64,000 bases of DNA. Origin: PALSA-1006 sp963733265 (GTDB lineage: Bacteria > Pseudomonadota > Gammaproteobacteria > Burkholderiales > Gallionellaceae). The translations under genes were made by a program, and so were the position numbers. The stretch is taken from NCBI GenBank assembly GCA_963733265.1, contig CAVTCF010000001.1:1302001-1366000 (forward strand). The letters are read 5' to 3'. The notes beneath the pieces were generated by a model. The model was not told where the DNA came from and made no database searches. It saw nothing but the letters and a program-made list of their open reading frames with translations. Below, one piece after another: positions 8,008 through 17,510 of the stretch (its first letter is position 1; each line of letters begins with the position of its first letter).

Positions 8008-10143
8008 TTACTGAATTATGCGAATAAGATTGTTATTACTATCGTCCACATACAGTTTGGTACCATCTGTGGTGATGCCCCAGGGATTTCTGAACGATGC
8101 ATTAATGCCCGCGCCGTTAACGGCACCACCTGTCACCGCTGTGTTCGCCGCGCCTGTCAAGCTGCTCACCACTGCATTGGCGCTGGTCATCGCGCTCAAT
8201 GTGCCGCTGGAAGGTGTAATCTGGCGAATTTTATTGTTAAAGGTATCTGCCACATACAGGCTGGTGCCATCGGTGGTGATACTGACAGGATTGTTAAACG
8301 TTGCCGTCGCGGCAGCACCGTCTGCGGCACCCACTGCTACCACCGCGTTCTGCGCGCCTGTCAAGCTACTCACCACCGAGTTGGCATTGGTCATCGCGCT
8401 CAATGTGCCGCTGGAAGGCGCGATCTTGCGGATTTTGCCATTAACACCATCCACTACATACAGATTGGTACCGTCAGTGGTGATGTGAAAAAGGAAATGG
8501 AAACTTGCCCCTGTGCCCGCGCCATCTGCGTGACCAGCCGTTACCGCTGTGTTTGCCAGGCCCGTCAAGCTACTCACCACCGCGGTGGCATTGGTCATCG
8601 CACTTAACGTGCCACTGGAGGGAGCAATCTTGCGGATTTTATTATTATACTGATCTGTCACATACAGATTAATGCCGTCAGTAGTGATTCCATCAGGGTA
8701 GTTGAACTGTGCAGAGGTGCCCACACCGTCTATGGCACCCGGTGAACCCGCCGTGTTGGCTGCGCCATTCAAGCTGGTCACCACGGCGTTGGCACTGGTC
8801 ATCGCGCTCAATGGGCCGCTGGCAGGGGTGATCTTGCGGATTTTGTGGTTCCACAAATCCGCCACATAGAGGCTGTTGCCGTCATTGGTAATGCCGTCAG
8901 GCCGATGGAATGTTGCCGCGGTACCCGTGCCATCCGCCGCACCTTGTACACCTGATTGTCCTGCCAGAATTGTCGCCGCACCGGTTGCAATGACTATTTG
9001 TACGATGGTGTCGTGACTACTGTCTACCAAATACAGATTGGTACCGTCGGTGGTAATGCCTTGAGGGGTGCTATAACTTACAACACCGGTAACAGCCAAG
9101 GTGCTCACGGTAGGTACCAAAACCAGCGGGGTACCTTGGATTGTTCCACCAACCAGTAATGCTGTGCAAGCCACCGTAACATTGCTAATGTTGCTGCTTG
9201 CAATTGTGCCGCTGCCGTTGCTGGTGACAGTGCAGGAGCGATCACTAGGCTGGGTGAATACGCTGACGCTGTAAGTGCCACCAACGGGCACCGGCGTGAC
9301 AAAACTAAAGCTGCCATTGCTTGAAACGCTGAGGTTATCGCCGCCGTTGTTTTGCAGCACAACCGGGTTGGCGCCCAAACCCGATATTGTGCCGCCGACC
9401 GTGTAGGTGTTCACCGCACAGGTAATCACGACACCGGTAACGATAGAACCAGACACGGTGCCCGAACCTGTGCCAACCGAGCAGGTTTCACCTACCGGTT
9501 GCGTAAGCACGCTGACGCTGTAAGCGCCGCCGTCGGCCACAGGCGTGACGAAACTAAAGCTGCCATTGTTTGATACGATGAGGTTATCGCCGCCGTTGTT
9601 TTGCAGTACAACAGGATAAGCACCCAAGCCTGATATCGAACCGCCAACCGCGTAGGTGTTAACTGCGCAGGTAACCACGACGCTAGTGATGTTGGCTCCA
9701 GCCACTGTTCCTGAACCGGTGCCGACCGAGCAGGTTTCACCTGCCGGTTGAGTATGCACGCTGACACTGTATGCGCCACCGTCGGCCACAGGCGTGACGA
9801 AACTAAAGCTGCCATTGCTTGAAACGCTGAGGTTGTCGCCGCTGTTGTTTTGCAGTACAACCGTGCCACTTAGTCCGCTTACTGTTCCATTGATAGTATA
9901 ACTGGCGGGCGTTGCACTGCCGCCTGAGCCTCCGCCGTTTGAACTGCCTCCGTTTGAACTGCCACCATTTGAACTGGTGCCATTTGAACTGGCGCCATCA
10001 CCCAAGTTTTTCTGACCATCCAGACCATTGCCCAAGCAGCCACTGAGTAACAACGCCGCCATAAAGCCATAAAGCCATAATGCCATAATGCTTTTAAAGG
10101 AAGATGTATGCTGCGATTGATTCTTGTAATGACTGAAATTCAT
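8008..10143 (-). CDS. large NHL-repeat lipoprotein with three tandem Ig-like repeats
   Basis: A 711-residue predicted lipoprotein. The hydrophobic segment ends in LLSGC (Cys about 36), followed by a linker with repeated SSNGG units. Three near-identical repeats of about 80 residues follow (about 80-330), each with NGSFSFVTPVADGG and TQPxGETCSVGTGSGTV; their two Cys per unit suggest disulphides. The C-terminal half has five NHL units (each with TDGTNLYVxD...NKIRKI). The repeats are also visible in the DNA at about 9110-9900, so copy number may vary. A GGGAG ribosome site precedes the ATG; an internal Met at residue 20 is an alternative start. It is probably a surface-binding or adhesion protein. 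Confidence 0.75.
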   Translation of the reverse strand: MNFSHYKNQSQHTSSFKSIMALWLYGFMAALLLSGCLGNGLDGQKNLGDGASSNGTSSNGGSSNGGSSNGGGSGGSATPASYTINGTVSGLSGTVVLQNNSGDNLSVSSNGSFSFVTPVADGGAYSVSVHTQPAGETCSVGTGSGTVAGANITSVVVTCAVNTYAVGGSISGLGAYPVVLQNNGGDNLIVSNNGSFSFVTPVADGGAYSVSVLTQPVGETCSVGTGSGTVSGSIVTGVVITCAVNTYTVGGTISGLGANPVVLQNNGGDNLSVSSNGSFSFVTPVPVGGTYSVSVFTQPSDRSCTVTSNGSGTIASSNISNVTVACTALLVGGTIQGTPLVLVPTVSTLAVTGVVSYSTPQGITTDGTNLYLVDSSHDTIVQIVIATGAATILAGQSGVQGAADGTGTAATFHRPDGITNDGNSLYVADLWNHKIRKITPASGPLSAMTSANAVVTSLNGAANTAGSPGAIDGVGTSAQFNYPDGITTDGINLYVTDQYNNKIRKIAPSSGTLSAMTNATAVVSSLTGLANTAVTAGHADGAGTGASFHFLFHITTDGTNLYVVDGVNGKIRKIAPSSGTLSAMTNANSVVSSLTGAQNAVVAVGAADGAAATATFNNPVSITTDGTSLYVADTFNNKIRQITPSSGTLSAMTSANAVVSSLTGAANTAVTGGAVNGAGINASFRNPWGITTDGTKLYVDDSNNNLIRIIQ

Positions 10144-10547
10144 TTTAAAGTACTCCCTTTAAGAAGTTCACATAGACATATATAAATTAGTGACATTATT
10201 CTAATTGACTTTACTCGCAATGTGAATTGATAAACTCTGTCAAAATCTACCAATTCCTGACAGTTTATGTCTACTTCTGTTTATGCACTGCGGGATGGTA
10301 TACGGAAAACTGAAGAGGATGATTTGGTAACAGGAACAAAATTTACCCGGTAGGCGGACAATCTGGAGGCAGTATTTCACTACAAAGAAGGGTAGCTCGT
10401 CCGCGGCTAGAATGAACTGGCATACCATGAAGCTGACCCACGCGAACTTCCGTTCATGGCCGGTGGCAGTCCCTCATCCATTACAACAAAATATGGCTCT
10501 TATGTGCAGTGAAGCAGCCACTCATTTTTGCTGATAATTAACATTGC
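10144..10547. other. intergenic region, no gene supported
   Basis: About 400 bases without a convincing gene. An imperfect inverted repeat (ATAAACTCTGTCA at about 10229-10241 against TGACAGTTTAT at about 10258-10268) lies near the promoter side of the large lipoprotein gene and could be a regulatory site. A 62-codon minus-strand frame at 10240-10428 has no family resemblance and was not accepted. Confidence 0.4.
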
Positions 10548-10805
10548 TCACGACAACTTTAAGTTTACTCGCGAGGGTTTTCTACCCGGTGCAGCCTTGG
10601 GAATAAATCCGCTAATCCGGCAACTCATGCTCTCGATTTGCTTACCCTTCAAATACCGAGTTGACTGACAAACCATCACTTCATTTTTTGCGGCCAACTC
10701 AATCAACTGAATTCGGATTGCTTCAACTGAAAGCCCTGTGGCCTCGGCAATTTCGGTATCTAGCTTTTCGCCCTGGGATTTTAGGAACTCAATAATTTTA
10801 TTCAT
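10548..10805 (-). CDS. small winged-helix-like DNA-binding protein
   Basis: An 85-residue protein with a helix-turn-helix pattern in its first 45 residues: IIEFLKSQGEKLDTEIAEATG, then a recognition-like helix SVEAIRIQLIELAAKNEV. The basic C-terminus (PGRKPSRVNLKL) could add DNA contact. This resembles small ArsR/MarR-like winged-helix proteins without a ligand domain. It lies directly downstream of the HU gene on the same strand. Its targets are unknown. Confidence 0.5.
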   Translation of the reverse strand: MNKIIEFLKSQGEKLDTEIAEATGLSVEAIRIQLIELAAKNEVMVCQSTRYLKGKQIESMSCRISGFIPKAAPGRKPSRVNLKLS

Positions 10806-10864
10806 TTGCGATATTTACAGTTGATGAAGACCGTAGGTGGCACCGGCCTTCGTTCACAGAAATA

Positions 10865-11149
10865 TTACTTCTTCACGCCATTCACAGCAGCCTTCAGTGT
10901 TGCACCAGCTTTGAACGCCGGAACCTTGGATGCTTTGATTTTCAGTTCAGCACCCGTCTTTGGGTTGCGGCCAACACGCGCAGCACGTTTGCGCACTTCA
11001 AAAGAACCAAAGCCGACGAGGGATATGTTGTCGCCCTTCTTGAGCGTAGCAGTGATGATTTCGATCAGTGCGGCGATGTTGCGATCTGCGCCTGCTTTTG
11101 TGTTGTCTGTTTTTGCAGCGAGTGCTTCGATTAGTTCTTGGCGATTCAT
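10865..11149 (-). CDS. DNA-binding protein HU
   Basis: 94 residues, the usual length of HU. The start chosen is ATG 11149 (MNRQELIEALAAK), because the frame upstream of it has no HU similarity. The family signature GFGSFEVRKRAARVGRNPKTG is intact, including the Pro in the arm that intercalates in DNA. HU bends and compacts DNA and assists recombination. Its place near an integrase and a RIT element may mean it is an accessory copy carried by the island; it could equally be a chromosomal gene. Confidence 0.85.
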   Translation of the reverse strand: MNRQELIEALAAKTDNTKAGADRNIAALIEIITATLKKGDNISLVGFGSFEVRKRAARVGRNPKTGAELKIKASKVPAFKAGATLKAAVNGVKK

Positions 11150-11412
11150 TGTGTACGGCTCCCTAAGATTGAAAATTGATTGCGGAAAAGATTCCGGTCG
11201 TGATTGTTCAGGATATTTGGGCTTGTTGCAATAGGAAGGTAGTACTAGATACAATTTAACATACGGATGGGCAGTTGATCTGAATGTTACGCCAAGCCGC
11301 TCTTGGGAAAGCGGAATGCAAACGCTTGTAATGTCTTTGCTTAAGCGAGTTTACTGTTAATTCATGTAAGCAAATCTCGAGCAAGAACCTTTTGCAAGAA
11401 CTGACTGCTAGG

Positions 11413-12627
11413 CTATGTCGATTTTTTTATGGTTTTAGCGCTTTTTTTTGTTTGCTGGTCAAGGTGGTCTGACCATTTTTGCATCATTTCATGGCGTTCA
11501 GGCAGCCATCGTGCATGGTTATAGATACCCCTAACTGATGAATCGCGATGTGACAACTGGATCTCTATGACGTCACTTCTAAATTTCATCTCATTCAGTG
11601 TCGTACTTGCTAGATGGCGCGAACCATGAGGAACGATTACGTCACGAAACCCCATGTCGCGGAATGCTTTAGATAGTGTGTCTCTATGAATGTGACCAGC
11701 TTTTGCATAAGTAGAAGAGAATACAAATTCTTTATCTCCAGTAATAGGCTTGAGTTCCTTTAATATATTCTGAGCTTGTTTTGACAGAGGAACGATGTGT
11801 TTTTGATTATCGTTTTTGCTTACAAGGTAATGCCATTCTGTTCCTTTCTCAATAATTTCTTCCCATCTCATACAAACCAGCTCTATTGGTCTAGCAAATG
11901 TGTAAAGTAATAAATTGAGCGCCGAACCAACAACTATATTTTTCTTTTTGTATAAAAGAACAGACTTCATGATTTTGGAGACCTGGCTAAGGTTATTCTC
12001 TTCGGTTGGCGAAGGGAAGTGCGATTCTTTGATTGGTTTCAAAACACCTTTGAGGTCGATGAATAAGCCTTCTTCCCTGTAGCCGCGCTGGATAGCATAT
12101 CGAATAATTGAAGTTGCATTCTGGCGTGATTTGACCGCCATGTGTGGGGTGTGTTTTTCAATCTCTTGCAGGGCTTCAACGAAATGTCTGGTACGAAGTT
12201 CGTTGATGCTCTGTTTTCCAAGTCTGTCGGCTAGCAAATCAATGCATTCGCGTATTTTTCGGTTAGTTGAGTCGGCTAATGCTCCTTCCTTTACGTTGGC
12301 CCATTCGTTGGCCACTTCTGAAAATGAGCTGCCAGAATGTATAACAGCTTCGGCACACTTTTCTTCCTTTTTGGTCGCCCCAGGATCTGTTTTGTTTAAA
12401 AGAGACTTTCTTGCTTCAGATAGCGCAATACGCGCCTGAGCGGCCGACACGGCTGGATATGTTCCCAATGCCAGTGTCTTGCGCTTTCCTTTAAAGGCGT
12501 AATCGAATCTCCAACATTTAGCCCCACTCATTTTTATTAATAAATACAGACCAGCCCCATCAGCAATTTTGCGCTGATTGATACCGTCAGCTAGTTTTGC
12601 ATTATCTATTTCATACTTTGTAAGCAT
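11413..12627 (-). CDS. P4-type tyrosine integrase (DUF4102 family)
   Basis: A 404-residue phage-P4-like integrase. The start chosen is ATG 12627 (MLTKYEIDNAKLADG), the normal beginning of this family; the frame is open 19 codons further. Domains are an N-terminal DUF4102/arm-binding domain (about 1-85), a SAM-like core-binding domain (about 115-210) and a catalytic domain with Arg in TFARPIELVCMRW, HGSRH, and a variant SHRD box before Tyr in VRGIYNHA. It lies about 160 bp from the 3' end of tRNA-Arg(CCT), reading away from it, the classic position for an island integrase that uses the tRNA end as its attachment site. Confidence 0.85.
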   Translation of the reverse strand: MLTKYEIDNAKLADGINQRKIADGAGLYLLIKMSGAKCWRFDYAFKGKRKTLALGTYPAVSAAQARIALSEARKSLLNKTDPGATKKEEKCAEAVIHSGSSFSEVANEWANVKEGALADSTNRKIRECIDLLADRLGKQSINELRTRHFVEALQEIEKHTPHMAVKSRQNATSIIRYAIQRGYREEGLFIDLKGVLKPIKESHFPSPTEENNLSQVSKIMKSVLLYKKKNIVVGSALNLLLYTFARPIELVCMRWEEIIEKGTEWHYLVSKNDNQKHIVPLSKQAQNILKELKPITGDKEFVFSSTYAKAGHIHRDTLSKAFRDMGFRDVIVPHGSRHLASTTLNEMKFRSDVIEIQLSHRDSSVRGIYNHARWLPERHEMMQKWSDHLDQQTKKSAKTIKKST

Positions 12628-12790
12628 TCGGTTCCTTCTGTTTACGATACCGTTAAGGATACCGTTAAAAACACAAAGCTGCAAAGATTTATGCTGAGAC
12701 GACCTGAGTTGCTATCATACTGTATCTTATTGATAACAATAAAAACTAAATACTATATGGGATTTTGAAAAACTCTATGAGATGATGTTT

Positions 12791-12865
12791 TGGTGTCCTC
12801 GACAGGAATCGAACCTGTAATTGACCCTTAGGAGGGGCCGGTTATATCCATTTAACTACGGGGAC
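12791..12865 (-). tRNA. tRNA-Arg (CCT)
   Basis: A 75-base tRNA with encoded CCA. The anticodon loop reads CTCCTAA, giving anticodon CCT. The T arm GGTTCGATTCC is canonical. The acceptor stem (GTCCCCG against CGAGGAC) has one C-A mismatch. Integrase on the 3' side supports use of this tRNA end as an island attachment site; the mismatch might reflect replacement of the 3' end by an element-borne copy. Confidence 0.9.
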
Positions 12866-12956
12866 CTTTTTTGCGCTTATTGAGCAATGTTTACATTGTT
12901 GCGCGCATTCTAACGTAAAATTGTGCCCCTGCTAATTACACTCGGAGGTAATTGCT

Positions 12957-13499
12957 ATGAAATGGCTAATATTATTTGGTTTAATCAGCGCGCTGGTATT
13001 GGTGTTCTCCAGTATTGCGCGGTCGGGTGAGTTGCCCAAGGTGGGGCAGGTTGCACCTGATTTTAGTTTGCAGGATCAGAACGGTGCAACTCATAACCTG
13101 AAAGAATTTTCAGGCAAGTGGCTGGTGTTGTATTTTTATCCCAAAGACGATACGCCGGGTTGCACACAAGAGGCGTGTGCTTTTAGGGATGACTTGCACA
13201 AACTGACGGCGATGGGAGCGCAAGTGGTTGGGATCAGCGTTGATGATGGCAAGAGCCATGCGGAGTTTGCGCAAAAGTATCACCTGCCTTTTCCTTTATT
13301 GGCGGATAGCGATAAAGAGGTGGCGGCGCGTTACGGTGTGTTGTTGAATCTGGGGTTGATCAAGATTGCCAAGCGCTATACTTTTTTGATTGACCCGCAG
13401 GGAAATGTCAACAAAGTGTACGATAAAGTGGAAACTTCGCGCCACTCGCAAGAGATTATCGATGATTTGAATAAGCTGATAGCGGCAGCGAAGACGTAA
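12957..13499 (+). CDS. peroxiredoxin (AhpC/TSA, Bcp/PrxQ-like), exported
   Basis: 180 residues: an N-terminal hydrophobic signal or anchor (about 1-23) and then a thioredoxin-fold peroxiredoxin. The motif DDTPGCTQEACAFRD places the peroxidatic Cys at 69 and a second Cys at 74, the five-residue spacing of the atypical two-Cys PrxQ/Bcp group. It reduces hydroperoxides, here probably in the periplasm because of the signal segment. A GGAGG ribosome site precedes the ATG. It stands alone on the plus strand. Confidence 0.85.
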   Translation: MKWLILFGLISALVLVFSSIARSGELPKVGQVAPDFSLQDQNGATHNLKEFSGKWLVLYFYPKDDTPGCTQEACAFRDDLHKLTAMGAQVVGISVDDGKSHAEFAQKYHLPFPLLADSDKEVAARYGVLLNLGLIKIAKRYTFLIDPQGNVNKVYDKVETSRHSQEIIDDLNKLIAAAKT

Positions 13500-13541
13500 G
13501 TTTTATCCCGATAATTTATTGGAACTGATTATTTCTTAGTT

Positions 13542-13564
13542 CCTTCCCCCTCACAGGGGGAAGG
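13542..13564 (+). terminator. hairpin downstream of the peroxiredoxin gene
   Basis: CCTTCCCCC, a five-base loop, then GGGGGAAGG: a 9-bp perfect stem 40 bases after the stop. The T-run is weak, so it could be a terminator or an mRNA-end repeat. A second GC-rich stem (CCCTCCCC ... GGGGAGGG, 13672-13695) stands before the next gene. Confidence 0.5.
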
Positions 13565-13757
13565 TTACACCTCGCAAGGGGGAGGCCGTGGTTGTAAGGG
13601 GCATACGCCCCAACAACACACGCTCGGATGGGGGTAAAGTCGTGAAACATACACGCCTACCCCCACCCTAGCCCTCCCCTTTAAAAGGGGAGGGGACATT
13701 TGGCTTTTTGGATTATCCGGGTTTATTAATCGTTTCAATCTTTAGAGAATATTTTTA

Positions 13758-15665
13758 ATGCCATACATCACTCTGGATAAAGCCGCTCTGGCTTTTGGTC
13801 ACGTTGCCTTGCTGGACAAGGTCGTGTTTCAACTCGACGAAAATGAGCGCGTCGGCCTCATTGGTCGTAATGGCGGTGGCAAGTCCAGCCTGTTGCGCGT
13901 TATTGCCGGGCAAGCCGCGTTGGACGACGGCATCGTGTGGCGGCAACCGGGTGTGCGCATTTGCTATGTGAGCCAGGAACCGATTCTGAATCCTGAGTTG
14001 ACCGTGTTTGATGCGGTGGCGGAAGGTTTGGGTGAGTTGCACCAGATTATCACCGACTACCATCATTTGTCGCACCAACTGGCCGAGCCGGATGCGGATT
14101 ACGAAAAGTTATTAGAGGCGATGCAGCCCTTGCAAACCGCGCTCGAAGCGCAGAACGGTTGGGCAGTGCAGGCACGTATTGAAACTGCCATTCAGCGGCT
14201 TGAACTCGACCCTGAAGCCTTGGTAGGCTCTCTTTCCGGCGGTGTGCGCAAACGCGTGGCGCTGGCGCAGGCATTGGTGGCCGAGCCGGAGGTGTTGATT
14301 CTGGACGAGCCGACCAACCATTTGGATTTCGCTTCCATCGAATGGCTGGAAGGGCTGCTGAATAATTTTCGCGGTAGCGTGTTGTTTGTAACGCATGACC
14401 GGCGCTTTCTCGACAACGTGACGACCCGTATTGTCGAATTGGATCGCGGCAAGCTGGCGAGTTTCCCGGGTAATTTTTCTGCCTACCAAAAACTCAAGGA
14501 ACAGATGCTGGCGGACGAAGCCGTACACAGTGCCAAGTTCGACAAGGTGCTGGCGCAGGAAGAAGTTTGGATACGCCAGGGTATCAAGGCGCGAGGCGTG
14601 CGTAACGAAGGCCGTGTGCGGCGTCTGGAACAATTGCGCCGTGAACGCGCCGCTCGCCGCGAAACCGTGGGTAAAGTCGAATTGAATGTGGAGACGGGTG
14701 ACCGCTCCGGCAAACTGGTGGCCGAACTTAGCAACGTGAGCAAGACCTACGGCGAGCGCAAGATCATCAATGATTTTTCCTGCCGCATTCAACGCGGTGA
14801 CAAGATCGGTTTGCTTGGGCCGAACGGCGCTGGCAAGAGTACTTTACTAAAAATTATCCTGGGTGAATTGGCAGCGGACAGAGGCGAAGTAAAGTTGGGC
14901 ACCAAACTCAGCGTGGCCTATTTTGACCAATTGCGCGCGCAACTTAATGAAGAGGCAACACTGGCTGACACCATCAGCCAAGGTTCGGATTTCATCGAAA
15001 TTGCCGGTACAAAAAAACATGTCATCAGCTACCTTGGCGATTTTCTGTTTGCACCCGAGCGCGCACGTTCACCGGTTAAGAGCTTATCCGGTGGCGAGCG
15101 CAACCGTTTATTGCTGGCGCGTCTGTTTACCCGCCCGGCTAACGTGCTGGTGCTGGACGAACCGACCAACGATCTTGATATTGAGACCTTGGAATTGCTG
15201 GAAGAGCTGTTGGCAAATTACGACGGCACCCTGTTTCTCGTCAGCCATGACCGTTCATTCCTTGATAACGTGGTAACGCAAGTAATCGCGTTCGAGGGCG
15301 ACGGCAAGCTGATGGAATACGTCGGCGGTTATGAAGACTGGGTGAGGGTGAAGAAATATGAAGCCACGCAAAGCGCTACGTCAAAAGTTGTGGCAACTTC
15401 ATCTAAAGCTGCCGTAAAAGTTGAATCACCGAAACTCAAATCTTCGGCCAAGCTAAGTTTTAAAGAGCAAAAAGAACTGGAAGATATTCCATTGCGCATT
15501 GAAAAGCTGGAACGCGAACAAGAAGAGCTTGCTGCCGCATTAGGTACGGGAAATCTGTTTCGAGATAACCCATCCCATGCCAAACAGTTGCAAGAGCGTG
15601 GAGCCGCAATTGAAGAAGAATTGTTGCAGTTGATGGCGCGGTGGGAAGTCTTGGAGGCGAAGTAA
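13758..15665 (+). CDS. uup: ABC-F ATPase Uup
   Basis: 635 residues with two ABC ATPase domains and no membrane segments. Domain one has Walker A GRNGGGKSS (about 36-44), signature LSGGVRKR and Walker B LILDEPTNHLD; domain two has GPNGAGKST, LSGGERNR and LVLDEPTNDLD. The linker between them is charged and helical, and a Lys/Glu-rich coiled-coil C-terminus (about 555-635) matches the Uup-type DNA-binding extension rather than EttA or YheS. ABC-F proteins act on ribosomes; Uup is also linked to suppression of transposon excision and to replication. Confidence 0.85.
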   Translation: MPYITLDKAALAFGHVALLDKVVFQLDENERVGLIGRNGGGKSSLLRVIAGQAALDDGIVWRQPGVRICYVSQEPILNPELTVFDAVAEGLGELHQIITDYHHLSHQLAEPDADYEKLLEAMQPLQTALEAQNGWAVQARIETAIQRLELDPEALVGSLSGGVRKRVALAQALVAEPEVLILDEPTNHLDFASIEWLEGLLNNFRGSVLFVTHDRRFLDNVTTRIVELDRGKLASFPGNFSAYQKLKEQMLADEAVHSAKFDKVLAQEEVWIRQGIKARGVRNEGRVRRLEQLRRERAARRETVGKVELNVETGDRSGKLVAELSNVSKTYGERKIINDFSCRIQRGDKIGLLGPNGAGKSTLLKIILGELAADRGEVKLGTKLSVAYFDQLRAQLNEEATLADTISQGSDFIEIAGTKKHVISYLGDFLFAPERARSPVKSLSGGERNRLLLARLFTRPANVLVLDEPTNDLDIETLELLEELLANYDGTLFLVSHDRSFLDNVVTQVIAFEGDGKLMEYVGGYEDWVRVKKYEATQSATSKVVATSSKAAVKVESPKLKSSAKLSFKEQKELEDIPLRIEKLEREQEELAAALGTGNLFRDNPSHAKQLQERGAAIEEELLQLMARWEVLEAK

Positions 15666-15814
15666 TTAGCTTTGAACCGAATATATTTGTTTTGAGAATT
15701 TCAGTTTTGCCTGAGTTTGTCGAAGGGGTTTGGTTGAACAATTAGTGGTTCAAGAAGCCAATGTTAAATGAACGCAATTTATTGAATCGGAAAAACTTTA
15801 AATCGGAGATTGTT

Positions 15815-17263
15815 ATGCTGATACGAAAATACTGCACCATGGCTGTTTGTCTGATTGCCGCGCTATCCAGTTTCGCTGCACAGGCTGCAGATGAACTGCG
15901 CAGCACGCTGCAAGACCAGCAAAGTGTTGCCGTTACCATTTACAACGAAAATCTTGCACTGGTGAAAGACCAGCGCAAAATTCAATTTAAAAGCGGTCAG
16001 AATATTTTGGCATTTCGCGATGTTAGCGCACGCATGCGTCCTGAAACTGCTTTGCTGCGCTGTCTGAGCAGTCCCGGTAATTTGTCCGTCATTGAGCAGA
16101 ACTTCGATTTCGATTTGCTGACACCCGAAAAACTGCTGGAAAAATTCGTGGGCAAAAGCGTCAATGTAATTCGTACCAATCCAGCCACGGGAATTGAAAC
16201 CACCGAACAAGCACAGGTGTTATCCGCCAATAATGGTGTGGTGATGAAGATCGGTGACCGCATTGAAACCGGAATTCCCGGTCGCATTGTTTATCCTGAT
16301 GTTCCCGCCAACCTGCGCGACAGGCCAACGCTGGTGATGGCGCTCAATAACGGCGGCGCTACGCAGCAGGAAGTGGAGCTTTCGTATCTTACCGGCGGAT
16401 TGGCTTGGAAAGCGGACTACGTTGCGGAATTAAATACGATGGACGACAAGCTGGATCTGTCCGGCTGGGTTACGCTGACTAATACCAGCGGGACAAGCTA
16501 CCGCAATGCCAAGCTGCAACTAGTGGCGGGTGATGTTAATCAGGCGCGCGACGAAATGCGTCCCATGCTCGCAAAGACTGAGGGGCGCATGTACGCGGCT
16601 TTGCCATCGGCACCGCGCATGGCAGAAGAATCTCTGCTGGAATATCACCTCTACACGCTGGATAGACCCACTACCATTGCCGAGAACCAGACCAAACAGG
16701 TGTCGTTACTTTCTGCTTCAGAAATCCCGTCTCATAAAGAGTTGTTGTTGAGTGGTGCCGACTATTATTACCAGAGCAGTTACGGGAATCTGGGGCAGAA
16801 AATAAAAGTTGGCGTATTCGTCGAATTTCTCAACAAGGAAAGTGCTCACCTCGGCATGCCGCTGCCCAAGGGCGTGATTCGCGTCTACAAAAAAGACGGT
16901 GCAGGCAACGCCCAGTTTGTCGGTGAGGATCGCATTGACCACACTCCAAAGAACGAGAAAGTACGTCTCAAACTGGGCGAAGCGTTTGACGTGACCGCAG
17001 ACAAGAAACAAACTGATTTCAAAAAGGTGGGCGGAAGTACGCGCTTTAACTATATATACGAAAGCGCCTTCGAGCTCGTACTCAAAAACGCCAAGAAAGA
17101 AGCCGTCACGGTCACTGTTCTGGAGCCGATACCGGGAGACTGGGAAATACTGACGGAAAATCGCCCTCACGAAAAGGTGGCCAGCAACACTGCTGTCTGG
17201 CACATTTCAGTACCTGCAGAAGGTAGCACAACATTGAGTTATCGGGTACAGGTACGTCACTAA
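15815..17263 (+). CDS. DUF4139 domain-containing secreted protein
   Basis: 482 residues from ATG 15815, chosen because it gives a proper signal peptide (MAVCLIAALSSFAAQAA, cleaved about residue 30) and has CGGAGA upstream. The body matches the DUF4139 group: the N-terminal segment VTIYNENLALVKDQRKI and the C-terminal beta-rich half (about 180-482) with YLTGGLAWKADYVAEL. Function is not established; members are secreted or periplasmic proteins. It is followed by a 160-bp palindromic repeat, so transcription probably ends there. Confidence 0.75.
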   Translation: MLIRKYCTMAVCLIAALSSFAAQAADELRSTLQDQQSVAVTIYNENLALVKDQRKIQFKSGQNILAFRDVSARMRPETALLRCLSSPGNLSVIEQNFDFDLLTPEKLLEKFVGKSVNVIRTNPATGIETTEQAQVLSANNGVVMKIGDRIETGIPGRIVYPDVPANLRDRPTLVMALNNGGATQQEVELSYLTGGLAWKADYVAELNTMDDKLDLSGWVTLTNTSGTSYRNAKLQLVAGDVNQARDEMRPMLAKTEGRMYAALPSAPRMAEESLLEYHLYTLDRPTTIAENQTKQVSLLSASEIPSHKELLLSGADYYYQSSYGNLGQKIKVGVFVEFLNKESAHLGMPLPKGVIRVYKKDGAGNAQFVGEDRIDHTPKNEKVRLKLGEAFDVTADKKQTDFKKVGGSTRFNYIYESAFELVLKNAKKEAVTVTVLEPIPGDWEILTENRPHEKVASNTAVWHISVPAEGSTTLSYRVQVRH

Positions 17264-17309
17264 GGAAACCATCAGAGGGAACGGAGAATTTTTTCAGCGC
17301 TTCGTTCAT

Positions 17310-17470
17310 CCTAAAAATCGAAGTTTGAGCCACAGAGTTCACAGGGAACACAGAGATAGTAAATGAATATCACTCTTTCGAGGTTACACCTAAAAGGGTA
17401 ACTGTGCTCTTGTCTCAATCGTTTGTTTTTACCTCAGTGATCTCTGTGGCTAACTGCTTTTTTAGGTTTA
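17310..17470. repeat. copy 1 of a ~160-bp palindromic intergenic repeat
   Basis: Left arm: CCTAAAAATCGAAGTTTGAG, then CCACAGAG. Right arm, read from the other strand: CCTAAAAAAGCAGTTAGCCACAGAG. The centre contains CACAGGGAACACAGAG. A second copy at 62355-62503 has the same left 16 bases (CCTAAAAATCGAAGTT), the CCACAGAG-TCACAG core and the CTCTGTGGC right arm. No coding capacity; it looks like a non-autonomous or REP-like element. Confidence 0.7.
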
Positions 17471-17510
17471 TTTAGATAGATTATTATTTTAGGGAAATTA
17501 ATCGTCCGTG

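Noticed and set aside
9110..9900. Regular DNA repeats that could suggest a CRISPR array
   Set aside because: They are about 240-base coding repeats in frame within one lipoprotein gene, with no short repeat/spacer structure and no cas genes.
10240..10428. 62-codon minus-strand frame
   Set aside because: No start context and no domain; it overlaps the palindrome in the promoter zone.
1..12790. Prophage
   Set aside because: Integrase and recombinases are present, but no capsid, portal, tail or lysis genes were seen.
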